DNA of 64,000 nt from Symsagittifera roscoffensis (GCF_963678635.1 NC_087066.1:23985609-24049608); one strand, 5' to 3'; positions 11,187 to 24,117 are shown, numbered from the stretch's first letter. Program-made: numbers and translations. Notes: generated from the letters alone by a model not told the origin.

Positions 11187-11697
11187 TTTTTGTTCCGACT
11201 TTCGATACGAAGGTAACGGAATATTTGTTCTCGGGGTGGGTTTTTTTTCTTCAGACAAATTTCGACTTTTTAACTAGCCATTCTTAACTAGCCATTTTAA
11301 CTAGACTTTTTAAAACATATTGCACCTGTGATCATTTTTCGTAAAGTTATGGGGGTTCAAAGATTGCCATTTTGGCCAATTTGGGACAATTAACGCGTGA
11401 TATATTTCGCGCTATTAACGCGTAAGCGGAGATTTAATTCGTCTTAGAAATCGTTCCAAATTGGTTTAAAGAAGCTTATTTGCCATAATTCTTTTGTTCC
11501 AATGAGCAAAATCTATTTTTTTGTACTTTGAATGGCGTGTGGGAGGATGATTTCATAATAAAATTTCAAATGTTAGAAGAAATTTTTTTCATTACTTTTT
11601 ATTACATTTAATTTTTTTTATGTTAATACTGCTTCATAAACCTTAAAAGTCAGTCGGAACATTCAGGGCTTCGCCCTGATACGAGCAGTCTTGTTTG
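11187..11697 (+). repeat. Dispersed hairpin repeat, copy A
   Basis: About 510 bp match the copies at 19.8 kb and 63.6 kb. Landmarks in order are ACGGAATATTTGTTCTCGGG, a repeated TTAACTAGCCAT, the near-palindrome TTAACGCG...CGCGTTAA region, and the end hairpin CAGGGCTTCGCCCTG followed by ATACGAGCAGTCTTGTT. There is no ORF, so it is probably a non-autonomous transposon. Confidence 0.7.
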
Positions 11698-14013
11698 AAT
11701 TTGGACTTTCTTTTCCGCAGCCTTGCACAACTATACTTCATTCTTGAAATAAGAAGATTTGCTCTAAAATGACTTTACCGATTCTTGTGACTTATGTGCG
11801 CTCGAGGTGTGTTGTTTTTTCAGACTTTTTAACAAGACATTTTCAGCAAAAAACTGTTTTATTCCATCTGAAAAATATTTTGGTCCAATGTTGAATTTCA
11901 AAAAAATATATCTCTGACAATTTGCGCTGAAGTTATGGGGATTGAGTTTGGGACTAGTTTGATCTCTATCACTCTAACGGACAATGAACCGGCGCTTGGT
12001 TTCATCCTAATCAAGCGCAAGCCGTATTTAAATCATTCCGAATTTAATTGAGTCAAGCTATTTTTTTGTTAGAAATGCGTTATCAGATGCAAATTATGCC
12101 ACTCTCAAATTTACATTAGGTTTTGAGGGGATAATATTAAGCGCTTAAAGGGATAAATTATAATAGAAAAAAGTTTCAGCTGAGCCATTTTTTACAACAG
12201 AAACTTCTTTTTCATTGATGACTGGGAGGTCAGAATTTTTGAGTTTTTGCAGTAGGAGTAGTTTTGCTTAGGTTTGCATGCTATGAAAAAAAAACTATCT
12301 ACTGTCACGGCGGATAAAAAGTGCAATTTTTAGTTTTCCGGTGATTTTTCACTTTCTGCCATTTTCTCTACAACTACTAGAGATCCACAATTAAAATGTT
12401 GTGGCTCTCTTGATGAATTATGATGAATTAAATTGTATCTGGTACTATAGCCGGATAAAAAAAACTTAAAAGGTCATAGGGCGCCAGAGAGGTGTTCTTA
12501 GTGCAAAAAAAGCCTGTAAGCAGCAGAGCAGCTCAAAACATGGTTTTTAAAAGTTTTCGTTGGAAAGATAAAGATCTAAGCTAGGCCGTCAAATTGGCTT
12601 TTTCTTTCTTAATTGTGCTATGATACATCAACATTTTCTCAAATCCAGCCAAAATCTGACGCTTCGTTTTTCTGTTCCAGTTGCTTTACGTTGGAGGATG
12701 TAACTCTCAATTTTCCGAAAGATGCCTCGTAGGTATTATTCACTAAAAATTAGTTCTTTTTCAATTTTTGACGTTTAAAACTTACGGCAAATTCGGTTCT
12801 TTATTTTAATTGGAGAGAGCTCAGAGAATCAATACCACCAACATAAGAAAAAAAGATATCTCAGATGAATTTCCGAAAAACTGGACTTTCAAAAACTTCT
12901 TTGTACGCCAATGCCTATGCGTGTGATTACAGATTACCCTGCGAAGGAAAAATATTCGCTAAAAAGTGGATTTGATTGTTTTCAGACAATCGCCTTAAAA
13001 AAAGTTAGACAAAATTTTTTCTGCACTGTCGTCTTTCGCCATAATTCTCAACTAAAATTTGTATGCATACCTTTTCTGGCATCTCCACGTAATTATTCGT
13101 CGCGGCTGCTAATCGTGTATTTTGAGACAATTTTCTGCTTTAAAATTAGTCAGCAAAACCCATATTCTCTCCGTCTATTTGCTGTGTTGTTACTCGATAG
13201 ATGATGTCTCAAGTTATAAATAAGAGCTTAACCTAGTCGATATGTATTTTTCACCCAAAGCAGATAAGAAAAATTTCCTCAAAAATGATGATTCAATTTT
13301 AATTTTTTAAAATTTAGAAAAATTTTTTTTGTTCAAATAATGGAGTCACGAGATATATAATCAACAATGTATAAAAACAAACAGCTGGTGTTTGAAACTC
13401 TGTTGAAAATATCAAGTTAAAAATTATGTTTGAAAAACAAGAACAGTCAGAACCAGTAGAATATTGTTTGCATGCATTTTGGTTTTGTTAAAATACGTGC
13501 GTAGATATGTATCATTTTTACTTATAAACTTTATTTTTTGGTAAAAATTTAGCATTCAAATAGACTATTTTTGTTTTATGACCTCATGTAGAGTTAGAGT
13601 ACGCCTGCCAAATTCGTAAATTTTCTTCATGCTTGTCAAGAAAACAATGATTGATAAAAAAGAATAAATTGCAACCATAAAAGATGGTTACTTGAGTACT
13701 GGTTGATTTTCAATAAACGTTTGTAAAAATCTGGAACATCGTTTCGGCAAATCATCATGCCAGATTTACATGGCCAGACGAGACTTTACAAACGTGAAGT
13801 CGCTGTCCTTACTAAAATGGATGCTGTTTTCAAAAGCACTGTACTCAGTAGATTTTTAAAGACAAACTCCATTGCATACCTCGACATATGTGCAAACGAG
13901 TTTTTTCGAAAGGCCAGGAACTTATTTCAAAAATTATTCCCACTTTTCAAAAAAAGTTTCAAAAGTTTTTCCAAGAGCTGTGTCGGGAAAAAAATTGATT
14001 GACTTTCGTTTTA

Positions 14014-14125
14014 AAACAAGACTGCACATATCAGGGCGAAGCCCTGAATGTTCTGACTGCCTTTTAAGGTTTATTGAGCAGCAGTAATAGATAAAAAAAA
14101 ATTAAATGAAATAAAATAAAATGAA
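14014..14125 (-). repeat. Dispersed hairpin repeat, end fragment, inverted (copy B)
   Basis: This is the reverse complement of the end of copy A. It holds AACAAGACTGC, the CAGGGCGAAGCCCTG hairpin, CTTTTAAGGTTTAT, GCAGTAATA and an A/T-rich tail. Together with copy A it bounds about 2.9 kb in inverted orientation. Confidence 0.65.
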
Positions 14126-15504
14126 TTAGTGGCATTTTTGCTTCGGTTACTCCTATTTGATTAACTTGTTAAGTCAATTTTCTAGTTTTCTGGAAGTCTT
14201 AAAAACCACAATCCTTGGATTTTTAGCTGTTTCAAATTACTTAAGTAGAGTTGGGCGTTTTCGTATTGCAGCTGATAGAACTACACCAATGCGTTGGTTT
14301 TTTGGCTAGGAAAATTTGGAAAGTTAAGATAAGTGGAGAATCTAGCTATATTTTGGTTTATAATAGCTAAATTTTGTTCAAACTAGCACTAAATTATAAT
14401 TTTACCTCAACGGATTTTGTGTTTTTGATCATGACATGTATGACTAATTTTGTTGTTTTTATCATTAATATTCATAATCCAGTTTTCTTTTTTCATTTTC
14501 AAGTCTGCTTAAAGTTTGTTTCACGTAAAATATGAATCGATAGTGCGATTGAACTATTATTATTACTGGATTGAGTCTCTAAAAATGGCTGATTTGTGTG
14601 TCAATTTTTATACATTAAATCTTTTTTGTGTCCTTTTTCAAAAGTTAACTGATTGATTTTGGAATGATAAAAAACATTCGCTAATAAGCATAGAATCAGC
14701 ATGCTCACTGACCCAAGATTATGCAGATTATGAGGTTAAAGCTAAATAAAAACAAAAAGTATTCCATTCTTTGCATACGGCTAGTCAAAATGACTAGTTA
14801 AAAATCAAACTTTCTCTAGTTTATACTGCGAGACAACGATACATGACCCACAAAATTTCGAGCGACAATGAACAAAACCAAAGATGCTCAAGATATTCAG
14901 AGCTAAAGGTTAATTAAATATGATTACGCATTATACAACTTGAAATATATAAAAGCATTTCCAACATTTGTCGGTTTTCCGTTTTTGTTTCAATTTTTGA
15001 AGAGCGACAAAAGTTTTGTGATCAGTTTTTTGTAAAGACGGTTTTTTGTAAAGACAAGTTTCGACTTTATAATTAGCCAATTTGACAAAAACTTTCGATA
15101 TCAATAGAAAGATATTGAAATTCTGAGCTCAAATTTGAAAAGACGCTTCAACTATGTTGTGTTAGCTCACGCTGTTGATATAAAATTTAGTCTCGGAACT
15201 GTATTCAATTATCAAAAAATATGAACATTGGGTAATTTTTGTTTCGGAAAATCAGCAGCTTGAACCGAAAGTCAGCAGCTTTTTATGCCATTGCTTCACA
15301 ATTTCTGCCAGTAATTCAAAAAATCAACAGATTTTTCCATAGCACCACTATTAAGCGTCGAAAAGCGCTCACCTTTTTCAAAACAAAAACTATGTTTTTA
15401 CAGACGAAAACTTGACAAAGACTTGACGAAAACTTGTTCAAGGAAGGAATAAAATCTTTCAGCTAACGCTACCAAAAAGGCTGTGCATAAGCTTGTGCTC
15501 TCAC

Positions 15505-15690
15505 AAATGTTAACGCTTCCAAATCGGTCGAATCGTGACGAATCGGCGTGAATGAACGGGCATTTAACAATTGCCCCATTGAACAAATCTTGGTAGACAA
15601 TATCTCATCCGATAATTTGCGTGTACCTATGACTGCGTAGAAAAAAAACAGGGCTGCAACTGCCCACCAATCTCTACCAAGACCCGCCAT
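15505..15690 (-). CDS. Candidate first exon: signal peptide plus start of an SH3-like (MIA/TANGO1-type) domain
   Basis: The frame opens with ATG at 15690 and reads 62 codons to a TTT|GTGAGA donor. The first residues, MAGLGRDWWAVAALFFFYAV, look like a secretory signal or membrane segment. They are followed by an RKLSDE stretch, CSM, and a pattern A..FT.......LTF. This resembles the start of MIA/TANGO1 SH3 domains (basic-acidic lead, CSM, A..DFT......F). I did not find the second half of the domain. An internal Met (MGQLLN) could instead give a myristoylated Src-like start for the downstream pseudokinase gene. Both readings are weak. The local GC content is higher than in the flanks. Confidence 0.3.
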
Positions 15691-18600
15691 AATGCGGCGC
15701 TCTGAACGGATCGTAATTCCATATAATCCCCATAAGCACTAACAAGGAGGGAGCTTGTCTGTTCCAAAGCAGAAGTTTTTCTCATCTTAAACTAATTTGG
15801 TTCCGTTGTCTAACCACAACACTTAAGGTCTCTGGCGGGTAATAAATATTTCTAACTCCATGACCCAAAATGCTGCAGTAAATATTTCCCAAGGAACAAA
15901 TGTTTGTTCAGTGATTGGACGTCATTAATAGGAAGCCATTCAAAACTCGTCAAAGCTTGCCCGGCTTGTTTGGATTGAGGAAAGGATGGAGGGGCGAATA
16001 TAATTCACAGGTGGAGAAATGTTGCGCATGAATAAATATTCTTTCAACAAAGTCCTTTTTTCATGTTTTCAATTTCCAATTCACTATATTTGTCCAGCCT
16101 TTTTTCAAGCATTCCAAAATTGCCAGCGCTGAGTAGTAATTGTGTGAAAACATGGCATCATCAATACAACAGTCTACCCAGTACCTTTCAACATCGTGGC
16201 ATGTTGTTGATTCAACAAGGTTATGCGCTCGCTGATTGCCTGAAGAACGAAAGTCAGCTTTCTTGTATGTGCCATAGTTTTCTAACTTTAAACTAAGCTT
16301 TAACTGGACTAAACAGCTATATGACTTCAGCATGCATTTGAAGCAAATTGATAACAACCCTGACGATAAGAGAAGCGGGCCACTAAAAGTTAATCCTGCC
16401 GGTAGACGCACAGTCAATGGAGTTTTTCTATGCACGACAGTCGAAATAATATCCGTTGAATTGTAACTAATAAGGATCAATTAAACTTTTTTCCCTGGTA
16501 AATTTAAACCCAAGAAAAGCTTGCAAAAAACCAGCAGTGATTGTTTGCGTCATGAGTCACACAAAAGGAAACCCTTTTCGATTCTAAAATTTGATGAGAC
16601 ACTTAACTAAACAGCTTGAACAAGACCCTAACTGTCCTGTACGGATGGTGAACATAAAGACTTTGCTTTTTTTCCAAGTCCTCGACAGAAGCAGAACAAC
16701 ATAAAAATGATTTTTCGCCAAAGTTTTTCCGGTAGAAAACAATCGAAAAAAATTGAGGTCTGTTTTTGCACTCAAATTTTGTGCATTTTTTATAACTTGT
16801 ACCTTTACGGAACAAATGATTTGCTTGGAGACAGGAGAATCAAAGTTTTTTCTCCGCTGAAAGATTTGGTCTTATGAAGGGATAAGGTTCTTTGAAGATC
16901 TTGCAACCTCACAACGGATGTTTACCAGCCCACTGCGTGCAGGGAGGATATTCATTGTTCTTCGGCTCAGCACTGAAATAAAAAAAATGGGTAGTAGCTT
17001 ACGCCTTGATGATTTCCTTGGTTTTGGTTTTCCAGGAAAGGAGAATCAAAAGATCTTCAAGGAAGTTAGACTGGAAAACAAAAACGATATCAAGGAGGTT
17101 CTGACAAAAGCAATTTCAATTGACCGTGTACAACGACCACAGATATTCCGCATATGACAACGTTCGAAGCACACCAACGAGATTTAAAAAAAAAACGATT
17201 TTCTGAGATGGGTGTTCACTACGGATTGAGGTTGCTCAAATGTTCGATCAAGGACACTCAGTGCAGCCCTGTACATCCGAACTGAAATCGCAAAGCCTGC
17301 TTTTGCCAACTTAGTTTTTTCAGTTAGCAGTGTTTTCTATTTCTTCAGCTTGACGTCAACCGGAAAAGTTGATTGCTGATCATTGCGCTGCAAGATTAAC
17401 GTCATGCATTTCACGATATTCGAGTGATAGCATTGAAATGTCTCATAGTAGTGCTGTGCACTCATACGTGTTTTAATGACGTTTGGATTAGACCTTAGGC
17501 AAGTTTTCTTGAAAAAAAAAAAACGGTTGCTGTGGATTAAAAATCTTCAGAATTAATTTCGGTTCGATTTGAGGGGTCGTATAAACTAGGTCAAAGTCGC
17601 TTCAGCCGCCCGGAGTAAACTTGAGGTCGCCAGAGCTCAAATTAATTGAAACGGGTGGGTTTTCTATATTTGATATCGATGGGACTGAAATTTTTAAGCG
17701 TTCCCGCTGCGGGCGTTCCTTTTTGTAAAAAGAATGCGGACTGAAGCTGCAAGTTTTGCAAATAATGAGTGGCAAATTCGACCCTATGGTTTTTAAATGG
17801 TCGCGGTGATATTTACAAAAAATTCTGGCGTAAGCTGTAGACCTAAAACATTGTCTCGCAAACCGTTATTAACTATCGAAAAAAAGAATTGGATAATATT
17901 TGCCTCGTAATCAACAGAAATTAAGCAGTTTTTTTACGCCACTTTTTCATAATTTCGGTCGGTGTTTCAAAAAATTAAAAAATAGTTTTCTAAAGCACCG
18001 ATGTTAAGCGTGGGGGTTCTTCTTTCTTTTCGTCGAATAATGTTGTCGAAATCTGGCATGACCGTCTTACGGACTAAATTGAAGAACAAATTAAAACTAA
18101 TTTTTTTTTGTGGCGATTCGGTCGCGGTTACGGAGCGTAAGTTATATGTTCTATCAAATTCGGTTCAAGTTTGCTTTTATTACGGGAAACGATTTAGGTG
18201 GCATACAAATCCGCGCCGAACCCACAGGCAGGGTTGCACTGTGTTTGCATTCACGTTCTTGTTCCACTGCCTTTTATAAATTGACATCGTTCAAAATCCC
18301 GATAACCGTGTGATGGCATTGAAATGTCTCTTTGTAGTGTTGTACATTCTTACCGGTTTTAACGGCGTTTGGATTAGAATTTAGGCCGTTTTTCTTGAAA
18401 AAAATTGGACGCTGCGGATTTATGATCTTCAGAAATGTTTTCTGATGGATTTGAGGGGTTGTATAAACTAAGTCAAAGTTGCTTCACCCACCCGGAAAAA
18501 ACCGGAGGTCACCGGTGCTCAAAACAGTTTATACGATAAGATTTTCTATAATTGATATCAATTAGACTGAAATTTTCAAGCGTTCGTGTCAGGTGCGTTC

Positions 18601-18775
18601 CGTTTTCTAAAAAAGTCCATTTATAGGTGATGTTTTGTTTATGTTTTTTTTGTTGTTTTTTGATAGCGGGATATTTACAGGGTTCAAACAAGTTTGGTTT
18701 AATATGTTGGCCCTAAACATCACCAAAAACTTTAAATTCTTGGTTCTATACTAACGTACAAATTCCATTTGAATC
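15691..18775. other. Repeat-rich DNA without a supported gene
   Basis: A minus-strand open frame at 16061-16480 (139 codons) shows no recognisable domain and no clear splice context. From 17.4 kb on, the DNA is a diverged direct-repeat family (see 17415-18612). Confidence 0.45.
17415..18612 (+). repeat. Two diverged direct copies of a dispersed repeat
   Basis: 17415-17730 and 18290-18610 align throughout: ATTGAAATGTCTC, GACGTTTGGATTAGA/GGCGTTTGGATTAGA, GATTTGAGGGG, and CTGAAATTTT.AAGCGTTC. The sequence between them (17.75-18.27 kb) has a further copy at 19.50-19.80 kb, marked by GCGCCGAACCCACAG. They are non-coding and old, judging by the many mismatches. Confidence 0.6.
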
Positions 18776-18839
18776 TTAATTAACTTTAAGAATCGACATC
18801 AAGCAACAGCACAAAAATTTCAGCACATGTTTTTTGAGG

Positions 18840-19291
18840 TTTTTATGCAAAACTTTTTTAAAAAGGTCAAAAACTATGGGGTTGGATGCGTCTTGCAGTT
18901 TTTCGGCTTTTTTCTTATCCACTTTATCTGGCCACATCATCAGGAGTCTGTCTGCCACCGCCCTTCTGAAATGCACAGTGCGGCTTCTGACGATCAAACT
19001 CGATACCTGAAGAGGCCTCTCAGCGCCCTATCTCAAAACCCGTTTGAAGAGGCCTCCGTTTATCCAACAGTTTGCTCACTGCTTGTGCCAGTTGCCATCT
19101 CTGCCAGCTGCAATTTTTGGCTTTTCCGGAACACTTCGCCTCTTCTGAACGTCTGACCTGGTCAGAAACTGCTCCAATCCCAAAGCAACCTGCCTCACAA
19201 ATAGCTAACATATACGTGTAGATGATGGCTGACTCCCCAAACTCAAGGTCATCCAGTAAAAGCAAAGCCTTTGCTTGCCTATAACACGCCA
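18840..19291 (-). CDS. Candidate exon pair of an unidentified protein (TPR-like helix, WPDK motif)
   Basis: A GC-richer island is open on the minus strand. After a TTTTCAG acceptor at 19292-19294 it reads ACYRQAKALLLLDDLEFGES, which resembles a TPR first helix. A possible donor GCA|GTGAGC and a nearby CTTCAG acceptor would join in phase 0 to a second block with RRAVADRLLMMWPDKVDKKK. I do not recognise the gene. The implied intron is only about 70 bp. The frames are also interrupted by stops, so this may be a gene relic. Confidence 0.22.
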
Positions 19292-19823
19292 CTGAAAACC
19301 TGGTTAACTGCTTATCTGCTTTTTTTTTGACAAAACCGGATACTGGAATCGGCCTCCGTCCTTTTTGTCGATTTGGTATTTATCGCGGTTAATGAGGTAC
19401 GATACAGACTTCGTACTTCTGCTTGAACTGACAACTCTCGCGAATATTGCGGTCGAAACAGCCGTTGTTCTGCAGCTTAAGCTGGCAACTCTCGCGAATA
19501 GTGCAAATCTGGCAAATTCTTAGTAGCAAAATCCACCCTATGATTTGTAAACGGTCGAGGTCTGCCATGGCCGTTTTCTGAACTAAATTGAAGAACTAAA
19601 CGAAGCTAACGGACTCTGACTTGATTACAGAGCGTTTTATGTTCTATTAAGGTCGGTTCATGTTTGCTTTTAATAAGTGAATTGATTTAAGTGGAATTCG
19701 AATCTGCGCCGAACCCACAGTTACGAACTGTGTATACGCTCGGCTACTGTTTTTATAGACGCAATTATAGTTAACACTTTTTTAGTAGTCACGCTCTTGT
19801 TTTATTGCTTTTTATAGTTTCAT

Positions 19824-20880
19824 TTTTTGTTCCAAGTTTCGATACGAAAGTAACGGAATATTTGTGCTCGGGGTGGGTTTTTTCTTCAGACAAATTTCGA
19901 CTTTTTAACTAGCCATTCTTAACTAGCCATTTTAACTAGACTTTTTATAACATATTGCACCTGTGATCATTTTTCGTAAAAGTACGGGATTTAAAGATTG
20001 CCATTTTGGCCAATTTGGGACAATTAACGCGCGATATATTTCGCGCTATTAACGCGTAAGCGGAGAGTTATTCCGTCTTAGAAATCAATCCAAATTGGTT
20101 GAAAAAAGCTTAACAGGGTTGACAAAAAATGCTTATCATACAATTTTCATAAATGAAAAAATGCTTGTCATACTCTTTCATAAAATTTCATAGAGCAAAA
20201 GTATGTGTATGAAAATAGCGAAATAAGCTTTTTTTTCCATAAATGAAATTGTATGATAAACATTTTTCCATAATTGTTTTGAATATGGCTAGATTATTTT
20301 TAATTTGAAATTTTTGATGGTTGAGAAATAAAGGCCTGTATCTCTACAAAGTTATTTTTATTTTAGCAAATGAAACAAAAAATAATAACTGTGTTTACAA
20401 AAAAAACATTTTCTTGTGATTTTTGGAATTTTTGGGTGAAAAACTCATCCTCGACTACGTTATAAGCATAAAAAGTCAAATTTTGCATGCAATATTTTTT
20501 TTTCGTAAAATTTATATTTTAGCACCGTTATGGCCAGAAAGCTTCAAAAGAGGCAAGTAGGCATCTTCATTAAAAATTTTTAAAACACTTTCTAAATTTT
20601 GTATGAATTTTCTATGATAAGCATTTTTTCCATAGACTTCATATATGAAAGAAACTGTATGATAAGCATTTTTACTTCTATGGACGTCAACCCGGGTATT
20701 TGCGATAATTGATTTGTTACAAGGAGCAAAACTAATTCTTTTGTACTTTACATGGCGTTTACATTTTTTATTTTGTTTCATTTCATTAAATTTTTTAATG
20801 TTATTACCGTTCCAAAAACCTTAAAAGGCAGTCAAAACATTCAGTTTTTCGCCCTGATACGAGCAGTCTTGTTCTACTGT
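19824..20880 (+). repeat. Dispersed hairpin repeat, copy C, split by a MITE
   Basis: This matches copy A from ACGGAATATTTGTGCTCGGG to the degraded hairpin CAGTTTTTCGCCCTG and GAGCAGTCTTGTT. A 578-bp insertion interrupts it (20116-20693). The part between AAGCTTA and TTTGC is continuous in copy A, so copy A preserves the empty site. Confidence 0.7.
20116..20693. mobile_element. Tc1/mariner-like MITE with TA target site
   Basis: The ends read GGGTTGAC and GTCAACCC, then inward AATGCTTATCATACA and TGTATGATAAGCATT. Compared with the uninterrupted copy A (GCTTATTTGCC at 11475), the insertion lies between GCTTA and TATTTGC, giving a TA duplication. There is no transposase. Inner copies of the CTTATCATAC motif make it highly self-complementary. 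A relative lies near 29.3-29.5 kb. Confidence 0.7.
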
Positions 20881-23800
20881 GTTATTATTTAGCATTTGCT
20901 CAGCAACATTTTTTCCGTAAAGTCTGTTATGAACAAACTTGGCCTAATTTGGGATACTCAATGCGGGTTTCTTGCTATCAATGTGTAAGATACTAATTAT
21001 TGCTGACCAGCAAATGCTCCAGAGTGAATCGAGACTAACTATTTGCTCCTAATAATAGACAGCAGTAAACTATTTAGACATGTTTTGAAAATTTAGTCAG
21101 TTTTTAATTTTTTGTACGATTGCGATTAGCAAGTTTTATCAAATCGGAATACAAAAAATTTTTGGTCAATAACTTGTGTATCAAAAGGGTTATAATGACT
21201 TTTCTCTGAAGAAGTGGTCGCCTCTAGACAGTTGATTGAATCTTACTCCTCTAGATAAAAATTGATATTATTTTTCGTTCGCTTAACTGATCACCGCTTT
21301 CTGCACATTTTGGTAGTCGAAAAAGTTTGCGCAATAAAATTTGTTATTCATGAGTTTACTTCTTAATTGTGCGGGTTTTTACTGCTTCTTGCTTTAAAGC
21401 TAGCGATACTGACAGTTTTTCATCGTTCGTCTGCACTTCGGAAGATCTGACTAATCTGTCTGAGCCAGGAAAAGATCCAGAGGGCGTGATATCTTCGAAA
21501 ACCCAGACAAGAGCTCCTTGTTCCAGAGGTTCTCGCTAGATTTTGTCAATTTCTTTTCTTGGCTGAGAGTTTCCGTAAAAACCGTTTTCAAAGCTGCTGA
21601 TTGAGGGTGTCTCTACAATGTCGAGTTTGTGACATATCGAGACTGACACAACTGAAATGACAGATTTTTAGATAGTCCGTTCTGCAAGAAGAGTTTGAGT
21701 TTGAGAAGTTTCGATGCTTCCGGATCATATGAGACGCGGCGATATTTTGTGACTGCTTCTACTTTGCTGGCGTAGGTAGAAAAATTTGCAGCCTTGAGGT
21801 GCGTGATCCAATAAATTTATAGAATGAACCCATGAAAATCAATCCAAGCACTACTAATATCTCCAAAGATCCTTCGATTTGCTGTGATTTGGACGAGTTG
21901 TATTTACATTTCGATCTAATTAAAACTTTCTTGTCTTGATTTGCGTTGATGTCTATATTTGCTTAAGAAGCTGCTGAATTTAGTTGTTGGCTCTAAAAAT
22001 GGGTTTTCCTTAACTGATTAGATGTCAATTAGTCTTCCTATCTGGCAAAGAAGCAGTGAAGAGCTTGAAGCGTGCAAACGGCGTTGAATAATCTGCAGAT
22101 TTCCGTATGTACTGTTTGCTAAATTATTCAGTCATGGGAACCTTTCTGGATTATAATCCGTGGTTTTTTTATTACAAATTTTTTAATGGAGAAAAAGATA
22201 GATCAGCTGGCAATTCGATGGCAGGCTGCTAGGCTCTGTGAAATCATTCTGTCATAAGAAACTTTTGTGAAAAGATGCGGCTGTATTCTAATCCCTATTG
22301 TCATTTGTTGTAATTTAAATGCGCTACGTCCAATATTACACGGTGGCAACTGAAGAGAAATATCATTGCTTTGCTGGAGCGTCCTTTGGCTCAAACACTT
22401 CCATAATCCTTTAGAAATGGGCTAAAAACTTGCCGTCGGCTGTCTGCGGAAGTTGTTGTTATCTTTGGAAGAGAGAGATTTTTGGTGGGGTAACTGTCAA
22501 ATTGGTATCCTACTGCAACAATTGCAAACGCAATGGCTTGATCCTGAAATTTGAGCAGACTCTGATTTTTCGACTTGAGGTTCAGCTAAAGAAGTTGACA
22601 CATGCTGTCACCTTTGGTGCTTGTTTCCATTTGCTTTATCGGCAGTAGTTAGCCGTCGTGGATGTTGGCCATCTGCTGAGGTTAATTGTTCGCTGGGATT
22701 GGCTGTCAGACGTGAGAACTTTGGTCGGAACTCAATTTTGAATGACCTATCGGGAGTCTGTTGTCATTAAGCATGCTTTTGTTCACGTGTTCTATCGTTG
22801 GAAGGGTTGTCTCCAATTTTGACGTTGAGCCAAAAATAAAAAGATGAAGTTGAGGCAGTTCTAAAGAAATCTCCGGTTTGTTATGCCTTGCAGCTCGAGT
22901 TCGCTATTCTTATTGACTTGAGGGGGCTACTGGTGGTTTTACATTGAGGAACTTAACTACTACTGTGTTATCACGATTATTCGATCCTGCAGAAGGCAAC
23001 AGACACGAGGGCAATTTCCGAGGCGTTGCTGAAAACATAAGCTAAATTTCCGGAAATTGTTGTTTCTATTTTAAAGTTAATCGCTGGCAAACAAAATTTG
23101 TTGAGCTGATTGTGTTCTTCTATCCATTCGTTGAGACCTGTCAAAGATTCTAGACACACTGTAGATTTTGTGAAGCCGAACTTTCAATGGCAAACTGTAG
23201 AAGTTTGCATTGAAAGCCATTGAAAGCGAACTGTCAATGGCAATTTCATTCCAAGTCGATTTAAAATTCAGAAAAAAAACATCAGCAGTTTGCGCTGTGT
23301 GAAGTTTTTTGTCGATATGAAGTGAGGCTGTCGATTTTCGCTAAGGGTTTTTCGTTGACATTTTTAGACATAGCTGCAAGTTGGCTGTCGAATTTGTTAG
23401 ATTGGAAGCTTCCAAGCAGAGCATTGTTTGGAGGTCTTTTGTCAATCCGGTTGAATCGGTAGGTGTTGTTAATATTTTGAACGTATCGTCCATTTAGATA
23501 CTTTGTTTTGTGACATGAAGCAAACTAGAGAACATGCTGCATTGCCTTTAGTACACTATTGGGTAGCGTGTGTTAGGAAAACAACGTGAAATCGTTGCAA
23601 CGACGGTGTGGCCAGCAGACTGGGTGGAATTGGGCTTGTTAAGGTATTCGTTACCTAGAGTATTCGTAGGTAGGTTTATTAACGAGATTTCACAAAATTT
23701 GCATCAGCAGTTTATGGCGATATGCAATCTGGTTTTTGTTCCAGTTATTATGGTCTTTGTTCCAGTTAATACCGGGTGTTGAGGCAAAAACCCTTCTACT

Positions 23801-24117
23801 TCCATGTTTGCGGGGAATATGTCTATTTTCATGACAGTTTTTTTCTCAAGAGCCGTTGACCGTTTGCTCATACTTAAGTACAAGTTTCTTCTTAATTGCC
23901 GCAGAAAGCTGTCCAACTGTTTTTTGACAAGTTATCGGTTGTTCTGGCGAACATTGGTCACAATTCCAAATCAACCATGTTTTGTAATGTCCATTGGGTA
24001 GGTGTCAAGTCTAAATCTGTGAGATGACGAGGGCTTCATTGCGTCTGCTAAGAGGCTGCCATTTTCTGTTGAAAATCCATCGGCGTTTGTTTTTATCCAT
24101 TTGACTGCATATCATCC
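20881..24117 (-). other. Probable old BEL/Pao-like retroelement remnant, heavily broken
   Basis: The composition differs from the flanks: on the minus strand it is rich in Gln, Asn, Thr and Ser codons, as in the 60.0-62.9 kb block. No ORF exceeds about 75 codons and no catalytic motif could be identified. The assignment rests on composition and on the adjoining zinc-knuckle-like remnant at 24.4-24.7 kb. Confidence 0.3.

Larger units (their letters stand above)
9456..15504. other. 6-kb stretch without a supported gene
   Basis: The sequence is AT-rich with stop codons in all frames. It may be the first intron(s) of the pseudokinase gene or intergenic DNA. It contains the hairpin-repeat copy at 11187-11697, an inverted partial copy at 14014-14125, and unassigned low-complexity DNA. 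Short open frames near 12911 and 13757 show no recognisable domain. Confidence 0.5.

Noticed and set aside
13060-13125. Minus-strand segment with NNYVEMPEK before a GTATGC donor, like the end of an SH3 domain, in phase with the SH2 exon
   Set aside because: It lacks the G.IP and Trp of real SH3 domains, lies in repeat-rich DNA, and rests on about 20 codons. A chance match is likely.
16061-16480. 139-codon minus-strand frame
   Set aside because: There is no recognisable domain or homologous motif, and it lies beside repeats. It could be a transposon relic, but I cannot support that.
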